DNA from: Maea johnstoni
Lineage: Eukaryota; Annelida; Polychaeta; Spionida; Magelonidae
Assembly: GCA_963942565.1 (NCBI GenBank)
Contig: OZ012700.1
Location: 5,863,353 to 5,927,352, forward strand
Length of the DNA: 64,000 bases
Direction of reading: 5' to 3'
The notes under the pieces were generated by a model. It searched no databases. It was not told where the DNA came from and saw nothing but the letters and a program-made list of their open reading frames with translations. Positions 46,377-56,982 of the stretch are shown here, one piece after another. Within the stretch, counting starts at the first letter, position 1. Every line of letters starts with the position of its first letter. The translations under genes and the position numbers were made by a program.

Positions 46377-46559
46377 TAAATTATATGTAAAGCCATGAAT
46401 CTGTTAATCTAATACTGAGCACTGTGAACTTCTGAGAAGCCTTTGAAATCCTATGTGGGTGTCTCTTATCTCAGCAGTCTCAGATATCTACTAATAGTAG
46501 TCATCCAGCAACCAAGAAAAAAATACAATGACTATAGGGCCTCCCATTCATACCATACA

Positions 46560-46850
46560 TAAAGGGGGCTGATTAATTCAACAAATGAACAGACGTCCTC
46601 TTGGTATTGTCGTCTGGATCAATGATACTTCAAATCCTCTTGATAGATATTGTCGTCTGCGTTAATGATACCTTTCACAATAGCCTAGGAACTGAGAATC
46701 ATTTGACAAGCTATTTGAAGCAAAGATTTTGGTAGTGATCTGATGAACATTTCTCCTTTAAATATTTTCCCAACTATGCTTTTGGCTGAAAAATTTCATT
46801 AAAATTGTAAGGGTGCTTAAAGCCATTGCAGGCATTATATATAGTGGATC
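46560..46850 (+). mobile_element. Diverged MITE B copy
   Basis: GTCGTCTGGATCAATGATAC, CTATTTGAAGCAAAGATTTT, GAACATTTCTCCTTTAAATA and GGCTGAAAAATTTCATTAAA follow the B order; termini are not intact. Confidence 0.5.
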
Positions 46851-47129
46851 TATCTCATGACTGTGAGTGACCATGTGGCTAAAACTAGCTTGACCTAAGA
46901 TAAGATAACCTAATTGTAATATATATATACTTTACTATAAAAACAATTCCAAAGTCCTATAATAGGCCCAGACACACAGAATGTGGGTCAACAAACTGTT
47001 TGTAGTCATGTGTGTCTTTGAATTCTCTATATTTTTATGTATTCTTTTCTTTATTCTTTGGATATTTGAAAGATTTCATCATTAGTGAAAGGCTGCTTTT
47101 GCCAGAGCATTACTCGTTCGCAATTCATT

Positions 47130-47690
47130 CAGTGGTAAATGCCATGTGCAAACATTGCTTGCTGCCTAGATTGCTCATAATGCTACACAATGTTCACCAA
47201 GGCTTTCTGAACTAGATGCTGCTGTGCCGAACCTCAAACAGAATGCTCATAATTCTACAAAATGTTTGCCAAGGCTTTCTGAACTGTGCTGCTGTTAAGA
47301 ACCAGAACGCTTATAATTCTACAAAATGCTCGCCTGGTTTCTCTGAACTTTGCTGCTGTGCAGAACCAGAATGCTCATGATTCTACAAAATGCTCGCATA
47401 GTTTCTCTGAACTCAGCTACTGCTCATAACCAGAATGCTCATAATACTACAACATGTTCGCCAAGGCTTTCTGAACTCTGCTTGTGTGCAGAACCAGAAT
47501 ACTCATGATTCTACAAAATGTTCGCCAAGATTTTCTGAACTCTGCTGCTGTGCAGAACCAGAATACTCATGATTCTACAAAAGGCTTGCCTAGTTTCTAT
47601 GAACCAGAATGCTCATAATTCTATGGTCATCAAGGCTTTCTGGACTAGCTGCTGTGCAGAACTAGAACGCTAATGATCCTCCATTTCTGT
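47130..47690. repeat. Minisatellite, about eight units of 60-65 bp
   Basis: Recurring CAGAACCAGAATGCTCAT, (A/G)ATTCTACAAAATGTTCGCC, AAGGCTTTCTGAACT and CTGCTGCTGTG. The units are diverged 10-20 percent by eye. Confidence 0.8.
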
Positions 47691-47970
47691 GCTGAACCTC
47701 TCTGGCAAAACATGTAGCTGGTCTGTATACGGAAACCTCACAAGTAATAGCTGTGAAACTCGATCCAACACCCACAAAGAAAAGGTCATCTTCAGCTTGC
47801 GAGGTATCTCAGGTTTCATACGCATCACACCAGCGAGAGAGAGGCTGTTGCTTGATTGCGTGTGAATTAACGCGCTTGTTAAATATGATTTTGGTGTAAT
47901 CACTCCAGCGACTATATTATGGTCAAAAGATATTGTGTAGTGTATATATGTAATGCTGCATCCTCAAGTA

Positions 47971-48225
47971 GGGGCTGCCCTGATGGATGAGTGGTCTAAG
48001 ATGTTGCCACTGCCTTCTAGCTATCTCTCACCACTGCCTGCATTTGAATCCTGGCTTTGGCATGTAAGAAAGTTGCCAGTTACTTCGGGTAAGGCGGTAG
48101 TTTTCGACAGGTACTCCGGTTTCATTCACCACTTACACCTGGCTTGACTTAGCTGCAATTTGGCAGAAAAAGTGACGATAATCAAAAATTGCGTTTTGAT
48201 TTTTGTCAAATTCACACTCCTAAAT
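47971..48225 (+). mobile_element. tRNA-derived SINE, near full length
   Basis: GGGGCTGCCCTGATGG head, A-box-like GTGGTCTAAGATG, CTATCTCTCACCACTGCC, a B-box-like TTTGAATCCTGG, then body (GTAAGAAAGTTGCC, TACTCCGGTTTC) and tail (GGCAGAAAAAGTGACGA, A-rich end). Confidence 0.8.
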
Positions 48226-48309
48226 TTAAAAATCTGTTGAATTCACACAACGGACCAAGTGTGCCCTTAAACACTTCAATTTAAAAGAATTGAATAAATA
48301 AAACTCACA

Positions 48310-48665
48310 GTTAGGGGTCCAGTCAGCTCTGCAACTGGTAAATAAAAAAAAAGATCAAAGAAGTTCCCTTTGACTTTGATACTGTTTACCTATTTGTAAT
48401 ATATGCCTTTGATTTAGTGAAATCTCTGCGCATAGAATATCAGTTAGCTCTGTGACTTTGATAAATTGATACTGTTAGTGTTTAGCTGTTTGTATTTGTA
48501 ATACATGCCTTTGATTTAGTAAAATCTCCCACGTGTACAATACCGGTTAGCTCTGTGAATCAAAGTGAAAAAAATCAAAGTTCCAGTTGACTTTGATACT
48601 AGCTGTTCAGTCTTGTATATAGTTACAATACACACCTTTGATATAAGTAACATCTTCCCACTCCA
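48310..48665. repeat. Three-unit tandem repeat, about 115-120 bp
   Basis: GTTAGCTCTGTGA-, TTTGACTTTGATACT, TTAGCTGTTTGTATT, AATACATGCCTTTGATTTAG and AAATCTC recur in order three times. Confidence 0.75.
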
Positions 48666-48708
48666 TCTGTCTATCCACCTGCTTCTAATATTACATTCCA
48701 CACATTTA

Positions 48709-48907
48709 CCCTTCCAATGCTGAGACTACTTTCATCCAAAAGGACAAGGATACAAAGAAAACCATCTAAACCCTGTCATGTTGGTATTCATTGGATAGCT
48801 CTCAGTGAGTACTTTCAGATGAGTACCCATTTGCCAGGGTTTCAGTCATTTTCAGGTTTTTGTGCCTCATTTTGTATTGGCCAAATTAGGCACCTGCAGC
48901 ACAAGGG
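48709..48907 (+). mobile_element. MITE family A copy
   Basis: 199 bp, TTTA before and TTAA after. CCCTTCCAATGCTGAGACTA start, CAGCACAAGGG end; internal CATGTTGGTATTCATTGG, CTCTCAGTGAGTACTTTCAG. Confidence 0.85.
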
Positions 48908-49050
48908 TTAAGAGTATGCTATTTGTAAGATGACCCCACACATGTTGTTAAGAGAAATAAATATGTGTCATTCATATTCACCCACCCACAATATGCACAC
49001 ATGTAATAGACAAGGATTGTGTTTACCACAGTCACTGACGTAGGAGATTG

Positions 49051-49285
49051 TCTGTTAGCCATGGCAGGGAAAAACAGCTCAAATTGCCTGGAGTTCTGTC
49101 TGGATCAATGATACTTTTGAAAGTGACTTTGAAAATAAGCATAAATTCACAAAATATTTGAACGAGAGTTGTAACTTAAACTCTGAGGAGCATTTCTCTT
49201 TCAAATATTTACCAAAACATGACTTTGTGAAAGAGTTATCACCAAAATTGTCAGGTCATTTTTGGGCGCTACAGGCATGGATGGG
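49051..49285 (+). mobile_element. MITE family B copy
   Basis: Right end CAGGCATGGATGGG followed by TTAA (49286-49289). Inside: CTGTCTGGATCAATGATACT, ATTTGAACGAGAGTTGTAAC, TTTCTCTTTCAAATATTTAC. Left end decayed (CCATGGCAGGG). Confidence 0.7.
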
Positions 49286-49929
49286 TTAAATCATTCAAAA
49301 CCTGCCCTTTTTAGCAAGGGGAAATTCAGAAAAAAATTGCTGAAATGTTGAATACCGGTATTTATTTAAAGTGTGTTGATGAAAATTAATTGTATTAACA
49401 CAGACAATGCATTTAAAAGATACAACATTAAAATGTACCATATAGTGAAATTAAGCCAACTTTTAATCAAGATACAATTTTTCCTGTGAAAGTTAAACAA
49501 ATTTGCCAGGCAGTTAGAAATTGGTGTCAAGAAGTTCAGTATGCCGAGTTGATTTTCGCAATGTATTTTAGTCTCATTATGTATGTGTTAAGAAATAGTA
49601 TAGCTACACCCCTTTGAAGGTATACCATGATATCTGATTGAATAAACATTAAGCTTTGAAGTACTAATCCTATTAACGAAAATATAATTGCATTATTGTT
49701 AAATCTATTGCGTAGTTAATATTTTATAATACAGCTTGGTAACCATACAGGCACAAATGATACATATTATATATCAATTGTTTTCTGTAATCCCTTTGTT
49801 TTGACAAACCAAATCAGATTTCAAATCCTTTAAGTACATCCTTAACATTAAGTAATAAATTCCTTACATGTCACCGCTGCAAGTCCAGATATTCTAGATT
49901 TTCTGTTATGAAATTTTAACTTGCATAAG

Positions 49930-50220
49930 CGGGATCTTGGTCAGGATTTCTAAAATACCTGTCCAAAACGGCAAAATTCCAAAATATCTGTCTGCCCAGA
50001 TCTAGCTACTCATTTACTATGAATCCTTATACCAACTACATCGTGTAGGCTTTTGTAGCAAAAATGGCAATTTACATTTCAGCCATGTCCTAGAAAATGC
50101 TTTGTTAGGAAAATATTTGGTTTTACCCCAAAAACGTCAAAATTCTTCTCAGAAAATTTTGCCTGTCCAAAAAGGAGGTTTTCAGGAAACTGTCTGTTCA
50201 AAAGACAGGCAGTGCAGGTA
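49930..50220 (+). mobile_element. Repeat family E copy
   Basis: GGGATCTTGGTCAGGATTTC, CCTGTCC-AAA, GATCTAGCTACTC, CCTTATACCAACTAC, TTACATTTCAGCCATGTCCT and CAAAAGACAGGCAGTGCAGG, in the same order as at 41197 and 61335. Confidence 0.7.
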
Positions 50221-50489
50221 TGTTACAAGTACCGTTGGTTCCGAGTGAATTCTTGTGTCCAGATGTCTAGGCCATCGATTGATAGATAGGGCTTTGAAAA
50301 GGTATGCTGTTCATTACATAATATCACCATTCATAAGTTTCATCCACCCATTAGTAATACTCTCTGTCTAAGACCACAACTCTCTCTGGTTGCTAGGGTG
50401 GCAGGCCATGCAGACAAATCATGCGGAATTAAACCTAACATGCCGGCTGGCAGTACACTTAGGGTGATTCAGGCCTGAGTTAACTGTCA

Positions 50490-50815
50490 TAGTCTCAGCC
50501 AGCAGGGCGTCTGGGTGAAATTTGTACACCCAAACCCTCAAAAGTCACTCCTCAGGACACCCAAATATTTTTGTGTGGGTTTTCTAATATAAAATGTCAA
50601 TATTAATGTAATATAATTGAATTTTCTAACCTCAATGTGATTCTCATGATATTGTACTATCAGGGACATCATGCCTAATTAAATTATTTCTATATGTGAA
50701 TGTATGCTTATGGTTGAAATCTGACTATATTGTGGTCTCCTTTGAAAAGGTGGGTGCACATAGTTTTCACAATTGCCAATTTTGTGAGCCCACTTTCTAA
50801 ATCCTGGCTAAGACC
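50490..50815 (-). mobile_element. Family D element copy
   Basis: Reverse orientation: CTCAGCCAGCAGGGCGTCTG at the left, CTAAATCCTGGCTAAGACC at the right. Middle words ATATTGTGGTCTCC and GGTGGGTGCA match the complement of 45687-46000. Confidence 0.75.
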
Positions 50816-51309
50816 CTCTTCCATACATTACTATAGGAGGATATCACAGAGGTCTGAGACTTGAGAATACAACTCAATCAATCAAATTATACTAAATTAA
50901 ACCTAGCATGCTGGCAGTGCATTATTATATAATTCAAGTGATCCGGGTCAGTTCCATACGTTAATAGTAGGTGATATTACAGAGGTTTGAGAACTGGAAG
51001 AATACAACTCAATGTGCTGCCATTTTGCCCAATTCCCACTGTTACTTATGGCACACAACATGTCCAGCACAGATCTAGTTACGTCCATGTTACAACATAT
51101 CAATATGTTTGATAGGCAGGCAACTTGGCCAAATTGTCCGTAATTAAACCTAGCCTGGTGGGTTTACACTTTCAGGTAAGAGCAAACACATGCAAATGGG
51201 TTAATATTGTCACTAATAAAACAAACAGCAGTCAGAAATTGCTGTTGTCCACTTGGTCATGTCACCTATCTACCAGGTATTCATGCCCGTGCGTAGAGGT
51301 TATATAAAA

Positions 51310-51488
51310 GAACATGGCTATTTAGGACATATCTCTTTGACAAAAGCATAAATTGAAAATATTTCAAGGGGAAATGATTATCAGAAATATTTAACTGTGA
51401 AATCATGCTTTTTTCCTCATGAGTTATTTTTGAAAGTATTATTGACGACAGATAACAATTTGAGATGTGACTGTCTGTTATGGATGGG
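51310..51488 (+). mobile_element. MITE family B copy, 5' part decayed
   Basis: ATTTCAAGGGGAAATGATTA, CTTTTTTCCTCATGAGTTAT, TGAAAGTATTATTGACGACA and the end TGGATGGG before TTAA (51489-51492). Confidence 0.55.
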
Positions 51489-51492
51489 TTAA

Positions 51493-51703
51493 CCCATTAA
51501 AGCTCACAGCGGCCAAGAACAGGCTAACAATTTCCATGAAATAGTTCAGACTTGAGCGTAATTGAGAAAATATCTGAAGGAGAAATGAAGAACATTAATA
51601 CCGATAACTCTTTCAAATATTTCATAAAATCATTGTTTTCCAAAATTATTATTAAAGGCATAAAAGATTCAGATGAAAATTTCAAGATGAACTCTAAGTA
51701 AAG
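51493..51703 (+). mobile_element. MITE family B, CACAGCGGCC subgroup, back to back with the previous one
   Basis: It starts CCCATTAAAGCTCACAGCGG after the same TTAA that ends the previous copy. Inside: ATATCTGAAGGAGAAATGAA, CTCTTTCAAATATTTCATAA and GATTCAGATGAAAATTTCAA; end AACTCTAAGT. The two elements share one TTAA. Confidence 0.6.
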
Positions 51704-52612
51704 TAATCTTTATTGTTAGTCAGTTAATTATTACAAGAAACACGAGCTGCCAGGGCTCTTGGCCAACTGGACCTACGGCTAATATAGTACCATCCGAAGC
51801 ACTGGAAAGCAGTAAGGAAATTTAAAGATAATTCCGCAGTCAAGTGTGTTAACCACTTGACCAACTTGCCACTCTTGAGCAGTAATGGGTTAATTACACT
51901 CACTCAAGTGTATTGTTATTGTTTGGGTTTACCCTCATTATATAAGGAACAGCTTCCGTCATTTGAATATTTCCTCAAGAGCTTGCCATATATTTCATAA
52001 TATTTCCAATTACGTCACATAACCTTTTAGTCTAGAGCTAGAATAGATTAACTCATTTGTTTCCAAATGTGTGCCTTATACAAGCTAGTTTTCATGAACG
52101 TATGCCAAATTGTTTTGACTATGCTAGAGGTTGTTTGATTAACTTTAGTTTTGAAGGTATTATTTGAACAAGGTGGGAAAATCTTATAAGGAAATTTCTA
52201 TTTATGGTTTCGCGAATGAATTTTCCTCAATTATATTGGATATCAAATGGGTGGAATGGATCACTCAAGCAAATATTATGACGAAATAGTTTGACAAATA
52301 TTTGAATAGAAATCATTAAATATATAGAGATATTTCAACAATGGCTCATGTAGAGGTACTCAATAATGTACCAAAATAGGTACTGTAAATTTATTGAGTT
52401 GGGATTTGTCATACCATTTACGCACTCCTGTACCGAAAATCTAAAATCAAAACTCCAACATTGTTGCAGACTTGTTGATAGACAGAAATGCACCTATGAA
52501 TCAGACAACAGTGAACAGTTGTGTTAAAAGTGCAATTTTCAGGGTGTGGCAATAACTGAAGATGTCTAGTGGCCTGGTAGGGCTAGAAGCTAGCAGCTAC
52601 ACCAGCCATAAG

Positions 52613-53259
52613 TAGGGCTGTACACCGGTACCCGGTACCAGCACCGTACCGAATACCGTCTCGCAAAATACCGGGGAATACTCGTTTCAATATTTAACGG
52701 TATGCTTATCGGTATTTTGCAAAACACAAACCCATGTCAAACATTCAATACTACGAAATAATTCAGTAAAAAGTTATACTTACGGTTGCCGAACTTGTAA
52801 ACTTGGAAGGTACGATATAGCGGCGATAGTTCCATCGCCGCTACCATTAGTGAACTTGTGATTCTTTTTGTTGCCGCGTAGTGGCGCTGCTGATATACAG
52901 CGCCACTACGCGGTAGCGATAAGAATCACAAGTTCACTAATGGTAGCGGCGATGGAACTGTAGCGACGATGGAACTATCGCCGCTATATATCGTACCTTC
53001 AAGCAGAATGTTGATCTATTCAAGTTAACAAGGTTTGGCTGCCGTAAGTATGACTGCTTAATTTTCACATCTGATCACATGTTGTAATTAAAATACCTGA
53101 CAGACAACAAATACGTTTTAGGTTTATGTCAGGAACTACGCTAAGTGTGTACTTAGCGTAGTTCAAGATATCGATAGCAGTACCGATAAAATACCGTATC
53201 GTTTCGAGGATACCGGTTATGGTACCGTACCGCTTCACCCTTAGCGGTATGCAGCCCTA
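52613..53259. mobile_element. Non-autonomous hAT element with internal hairpin
   Basis: 647 bp bounded by an exact 8 bp duplication GCCATAAG (52605-52612, 53260-53267). Ends TAGGGCTGTACACCGGTACC and GCGGTATGCAGCCCTA. Subterminal regions are packed with CCGGTA/GGTACCG words. Inside lie a 272 bp hairpin (52778-53049) and a second perfect short hairpin (53133-53164, ACTACGCTAAGT arms). No transposase. Confidence 0.9.
52778..53049. repeat. 272 bp hairpin inside the hAT element
   Basis: Arms from ACTTACGG to CCGTAAGT, with a long high-identity section (GGTACGATATAGCGGCGATA, GTTCCATCGCCGCTACCATT, AGTGAACTTGTGATTC) and a centre near 52895. The right arm has an extra 17 bp duplication of TAGCG-CGATGGAAC. 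Much richer in G and C than its surroundings. Confidence 0.9.
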
Positions 53260-53350
53260 GCCATAAGTATTCTTAATTTTACTAGCCCTATCAATTCAAA
53301 TACTTAGTCAAACGAGCAACAAAGCTAAGTACTGTAAAACTGGTAATGAT

Positions 53351-53413
53351 TGCGTGATTTTAATTATTGCGTTTTAATGCGAATGCATGAGGACGCAATA
53401 ATTAAAACACGCA
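53351..53413. repeat. Short inverted repeat
   Basis: GCGTGATTTTAATTATTGCG pairs with CGCAATAATTAAAACACGC 20 bases later, one mismatch. A third partial copy follows at 53458-53480. Confidence 0.7.
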
Positions 53414-53484
53414 TAAATCTGTCCCTTCTGTTTCAGATATCTGACGTCTGGTGGCGTCGCATTAATTAAAACACGCATAAAAGA

Positions 53485-53760
53485 GAAAATGAAAAAAACG
53501 CAATATTTACTACACACAAACATTACCAGTTTTACAGTATGTAAAAGATTTTGTGCCCCAAAACTATGGAATCAGCTCCCAAGTAATATTCAGGCAGCTG
53601 GGAGTGTGGCAATCTTCAAACGACAACTGAAAACACATCTGTTCAAAGATGTATATATCAATCAACTATGGGAATATCAACATCTATCCTTTGACAATGT
53701 AATGTAATGCGCCTTTGAGCATGTTTATATGGAAAGGGCGCAATATCAAATGACAATATT
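53485..53760 (+). pseudogene. 3' end of a LINE (CR1/L2-like)
   Basis: A frame of about 72 codons to the stop at 53705 contains KRFCAPKLWNQLPSNIQ and SVAIFKRQLKTHLF, the signature of the last part of the reverse-transcriptase protein in CR1/L2-like non-LTR elements. The 3' end, GCGCCTTTGAGCATGTTTAT and GGGCGCAATATCAAAT, is also typical. The rest of the element is absent, as in 5'-truncated insertions. Not a host gene. Confidence 0.75.
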
Positions 53761-54199
53761 ATCATAAAGATTTTAGTGGCCTGGTAGGGCTAAAAGCTCT
53801 AAGAATATACTAACTCCTAACTACTCTTACAATATATACTAGCCCCATCATTATAAAAGATTAGTCAAACAACCAACCAAGCGAAGTAATATGTAACCAA
53901 TAAAAAGGAAATGTCAAAACACTAAATTATTAAATTGTTCTATACTACCGTAAATTCTTGGAAATTTATACTACTCTTAAAAATTTGGGCCACAATATTC
54001 ATCGTACAAAATGATTTGAGGAAAATCTTGGCCACCCTTGATCTATCGCTGGTCGTCATTAAGGGAAATCAGTGCCACTTTTACTGACTGGTTTGTCAGT
54101 ATTTTCAGAAAACATGGGCCACCCTCAACCCCAAAAAATCATCATTGTGAAAAAGTGTCCCAGATTACTGTGAATTTACAGTTGATCAAAGATAGTTCC

Positions 54200-54480
54200 C
54201 ACTATACATAACAATCTCAATATTTGATTTGATATCCAAGGTATCATATCCTAGGCATTATACTATAGTTTTACAGATAAGAAAATAGTTTATTTGCCCT
54301 AATGGAACAATTGTGGTAACTTGAGTAATTTCAATATTTGATTTGATATCAAGTATCAATGCCTTTCCAAGGTATCATATCCTAGGTATTATAGTCTCAC
54401 CTAGGCATTACACTATAGTTTTACAAATAAGAAAATAGTCTATTTTCCCATAGGACAATTGTGGTAACTCAAGTAGAGAT
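54200..54480. repeat. Two-copy tandem repeat, about 130-140 bp
   Basis: CAATATTTGATTTGATATC, CCAAGGTATCATATCCTAGG, ACTATAGTTTTACA-ATAAG and CAATTGTGGTAACT occur twice in order. Confidence 0.8.
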
Positions 54481-54924
54481 TTAGCATGTGAAACAGGTGG
54501 CTGAGAAATAATACAGGTGGCTGTGTGTGCTTGTTTACGTAAGAGGGACCTAGGTCAGTCTCTCTGACCAGCGCTGACATCACCACAGTATTGACCGCTC
54601 ACCCTGATGACCACTACTCCATTAGAGAGATTGCTGGCGTATCCATAATTAACGCCCCAATCAATACGCTAGGAGAGTCCTGATTGGCTGAGAGCTGTGT
54701 GCAGGCGTTGCTAACCGATCATGGCGAGCGCCTAGGATGTTATCCCTAGCACTACGCTCTGGGCCTAAGCCAGGAGAATGTCTGGACACCATGCTTTATA
54801 GACTAAGAGATCAGCATCTTTAGAATTTCACAATATGATGCAATATCAATATTTCTTTAACTCTTCCAATAGTTAGGCTATTTTCAAAGCCAAAGAACGT
54901 CAAGATTTTTAATTTTAATTTGGA

Positions 54925-55045
54925 TTTTTGATTTCCGTCACTTGTTCTGCCATATTCCATTCAAGTTTTGACTAGCTAGTTGTGTGTGGTGGAGGAAACC
55001 TGGAGAAAACCACCGCCTAACCCTCAAGTCATTGGCAACATCTGC
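54925..55045 (-). mobile_element. SINE body fragment, - strand
   Basis: Reverse complement of the body and tail: TTCTGCCATATTCCATTC, GACTAGCTAGTTG, GGTGGAGGAAACCTGG, AAACCACCGCCTAACC and AGTCATTGGCAAC. Confidence 0.6.
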
Positions 55046-55192
55046 TAAATTTGGACATCTGATTTCCAAATCCTGACCAGAACCCTGATCACTAGCATAG
55101 TGAGGCCACTTTTGGTGCCTGTTTCAGGAAATATAACTGGCATACACGACATTCTTCAATGAGACTTCATTTACTTTCTTTCAACTCTCAGA

Positions 55193-55640
55193 GGGGGCCG
55201 CCTCAATTGTAGAGTAGTCTAAGGCATCGCAACTTGACTTGTCACTGTCTCGCTCCACTGCTTAGCAAACTTGGTTTGAATGTGGCTCCAGTCAGTGAGA
55301 ATGTTGCCAGTGACTTGTGGTTATCCAGTTGTTTTCCTCAGGCAATCCAGTTTCCTTCATCATACAAAATCTCTTTAGTGTTGTCACTCTTTAACCCTTC
55401 TGCTGGTGGAGGCTAATTTGTCCAATACAGAATGATGCAAAAAAACTGAAAAATGATTGAAACCCTGGCACTCGGTTACTCATCTGAGAGTGCTTAGCGA
55501 GGGCTCTCCAATGAATACCAATATGACAGGTTAATTCTTTGCGTTCTTGAGCTTTGGACGAAAGTATCCTCAGCATTGGAAGGGTTAATTTAGACTTGAT
55601 ATTGCAGAAAAAGGGATGATTAACAAAATTCCAAAATCGA
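55193..55640 (+). mobile_element. tRNA-derived SINE split by MITE A
   Basis: Head and body at 55193-55390 (GGGGGCCGCCTCAATTG, GTCTAAGGCATCGCAAC, GAATGTTGCCAGTGACTTGT, CCAGTTTCCTTC). The tail resumes at 55589 (GACTTGATATTGCAGAAAAA, GGGATGATTAACAAAATTCC). The MITE A at 55395-55584 lies between with TTAA on both sides. Confidence 0.75.
55395..55584 (-). mobile_element. MITE family A copy inside a SINE
   Basis: 190 bp, TTAA at 55391-55394 and 55585-55588. Ends CCCTTCTGCTGGTGGAGGCT and CAGCATTGGAAGGG; - orientation. Confidence 0.85.
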
Positions 55641-56089
55641 AATCAGCTATTGGAAAGCATGCATGTTAGCTGCATTATTTGGCATGCAACTTGGACCACA
55701 TGTCAGCATCCATTCCCCGTTGTTATGGCGATTATGTAAACAACATGGTTGCCGGGGGAATCTGACACTGTTTTGCTACTAGTACTGTAGTAGAGACTTT
55801 TTTTTTTGCTTGTTTTGAAATTCATTGAATGGCTTGGGGTTATTTTCTGTGGTTGTTTTGAACTTCCTTTTCATCAACTCATTAGAAGGTGTGGACTGTA
55901 GAAGATTAATTATTTAACTTCCTGGTAGCAGCTGGATCTGTAGGAACTTACAACTATTCACGGAAGTGTTTACCGAATTGTCGACATGCACTGGTTGACA
56001 CCACCGGAACTGGAACAATGACACAGATTTTGTTGTGTAGTAATACACTTATGAATTCATAATAGAGAAACAAGTATTATCTTTAATGT

Positions 56090-56280
56090 TTGTAGGTCCA
56101 CCTATGATTATTATCTGGATCTATGATACTTTTAGAAATACATGCAGAAGAAAAAAACAGCATGGCTTTACAGAATATTTGAAGGAATTTGGTTGGTTGG
56201 CATCTGGTTGGCACCTTTTCTTTAGATTTTTCCAAGAATAGGAATATTCCCAAAGTTTTTGTGCTGCAGGCATGAATGGG
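56090..56280 (+). mobile_element. MITE family B copy
   Basis: ATTATCTGGATCTATGATAC, AGAATATTTGAAGGAATTTG and the intact right end CAGGCATGAATGGG followed by TTAA (56281-56284). A second, very decayed B-like stretch begins CCTATTCCTGG at 56291 and runs to about 56440. Confidence 0.65.
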
Positions 56281-56487
56281 TTAACGTTAACCTATTCCTG
56301 GTAGGAGATAAGAAAATAACTTTGTGAAAAACCATAAAAAGTATTTCAAGGAGAGTTTTGTGTTTGGTCATAGTCAACATTTCTCTTTCAAATGTCTTGT
56401 GTGCACACACAATGCAAAGATTCAGTATTACAGGTTTTGGATTATCTACATAGATGTACCTTTATTCTGATAGTTTTAGGTTACTAA

Positions 56488-56697
56488 CCCTTCCCAATAC
56501 TAAGGCTACTTTCATCCTAAGGACAAGGATGCAAACATTTTTGAAAAACATCTAAACCCTGTCATGTTGGTATTCATTGTATAGCTGCTCTCACTGAGTA
56601 CTCTCAGATGAGTATGCAGTGTGCCAGGGTTTCAGTCATTTTTCAGGTTTTTATTATCATTTTGTATTGGCCAAATAAGCCATCAGCAGCATAAGGG
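56488..56697 (+). mobile_element. MITE family A copy
   Basis: 210 bp, CTAA before and TTAA after. CCCTTCCCAATACTAAGGCT start and CAGCAGCATAAGGG end. Confidence 0.85.
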
Positions 56698-56755
56698 TTA
56701 ACAGCTCTTCTACTGATGCCTCAGAGGCCTATATAGGAATATCTACATAATTTAA

Positions 56756-56982
56756 CCCTTTCATGCCTGGAGAGCTCCTTGACACATTTCGTCTGGAACT
56801 ATCATACTTTTCAATATAACTTTGAAATCTATCATAATTTGAAAAACATTTTGAAGGAGAGACTTTAATTAGTTTCTGATCATTGATAATTTTCCTTCAA
56901 ATATTTCTTTAGAATTGATTTTGTTCAAGATAGATCACCAACAAAGGTTAGGTGGCTTTTGGGCACTACAGGCATGAATGGG
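56756..56982 (+). mobile_element. MITE family B, best-preserved copy
   Basis: 227 bp with TTAA on both sides (56752-56755, 56983-56986). Ends CCCTTTCATGCCTGGAGAG and CTACAGGCATGAATGGG. Middle: TTTTGAAGGAGAGACTTTAA and TTTTCCTTCAAATATTTC, partly inverted. Confidence 0.9.

Larger units (their letters stand above)
45477..46403 (+). mobile_element. MITE family B copy holding two MITE A copies
   Basis: It begins CCCATTCATGCCTGG after TTAA (45473-45476). The B middle (GATATTTGAAGGAGAGTTGT) is at 46100-46120 and the decayed end GCCATGAATCTG-TTAA at 46393-46407. It is split by MITE A at 45557-46088 and again at about 46175-46376. Confidence 0.7.

Noticed and set aside
51125-51307. Possible exon ending at TTTCAG-GTAAGAG (51178)
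   Set aside because: No convincing acceptor upstream and the peptide does not resemble a DCX domain or linker.
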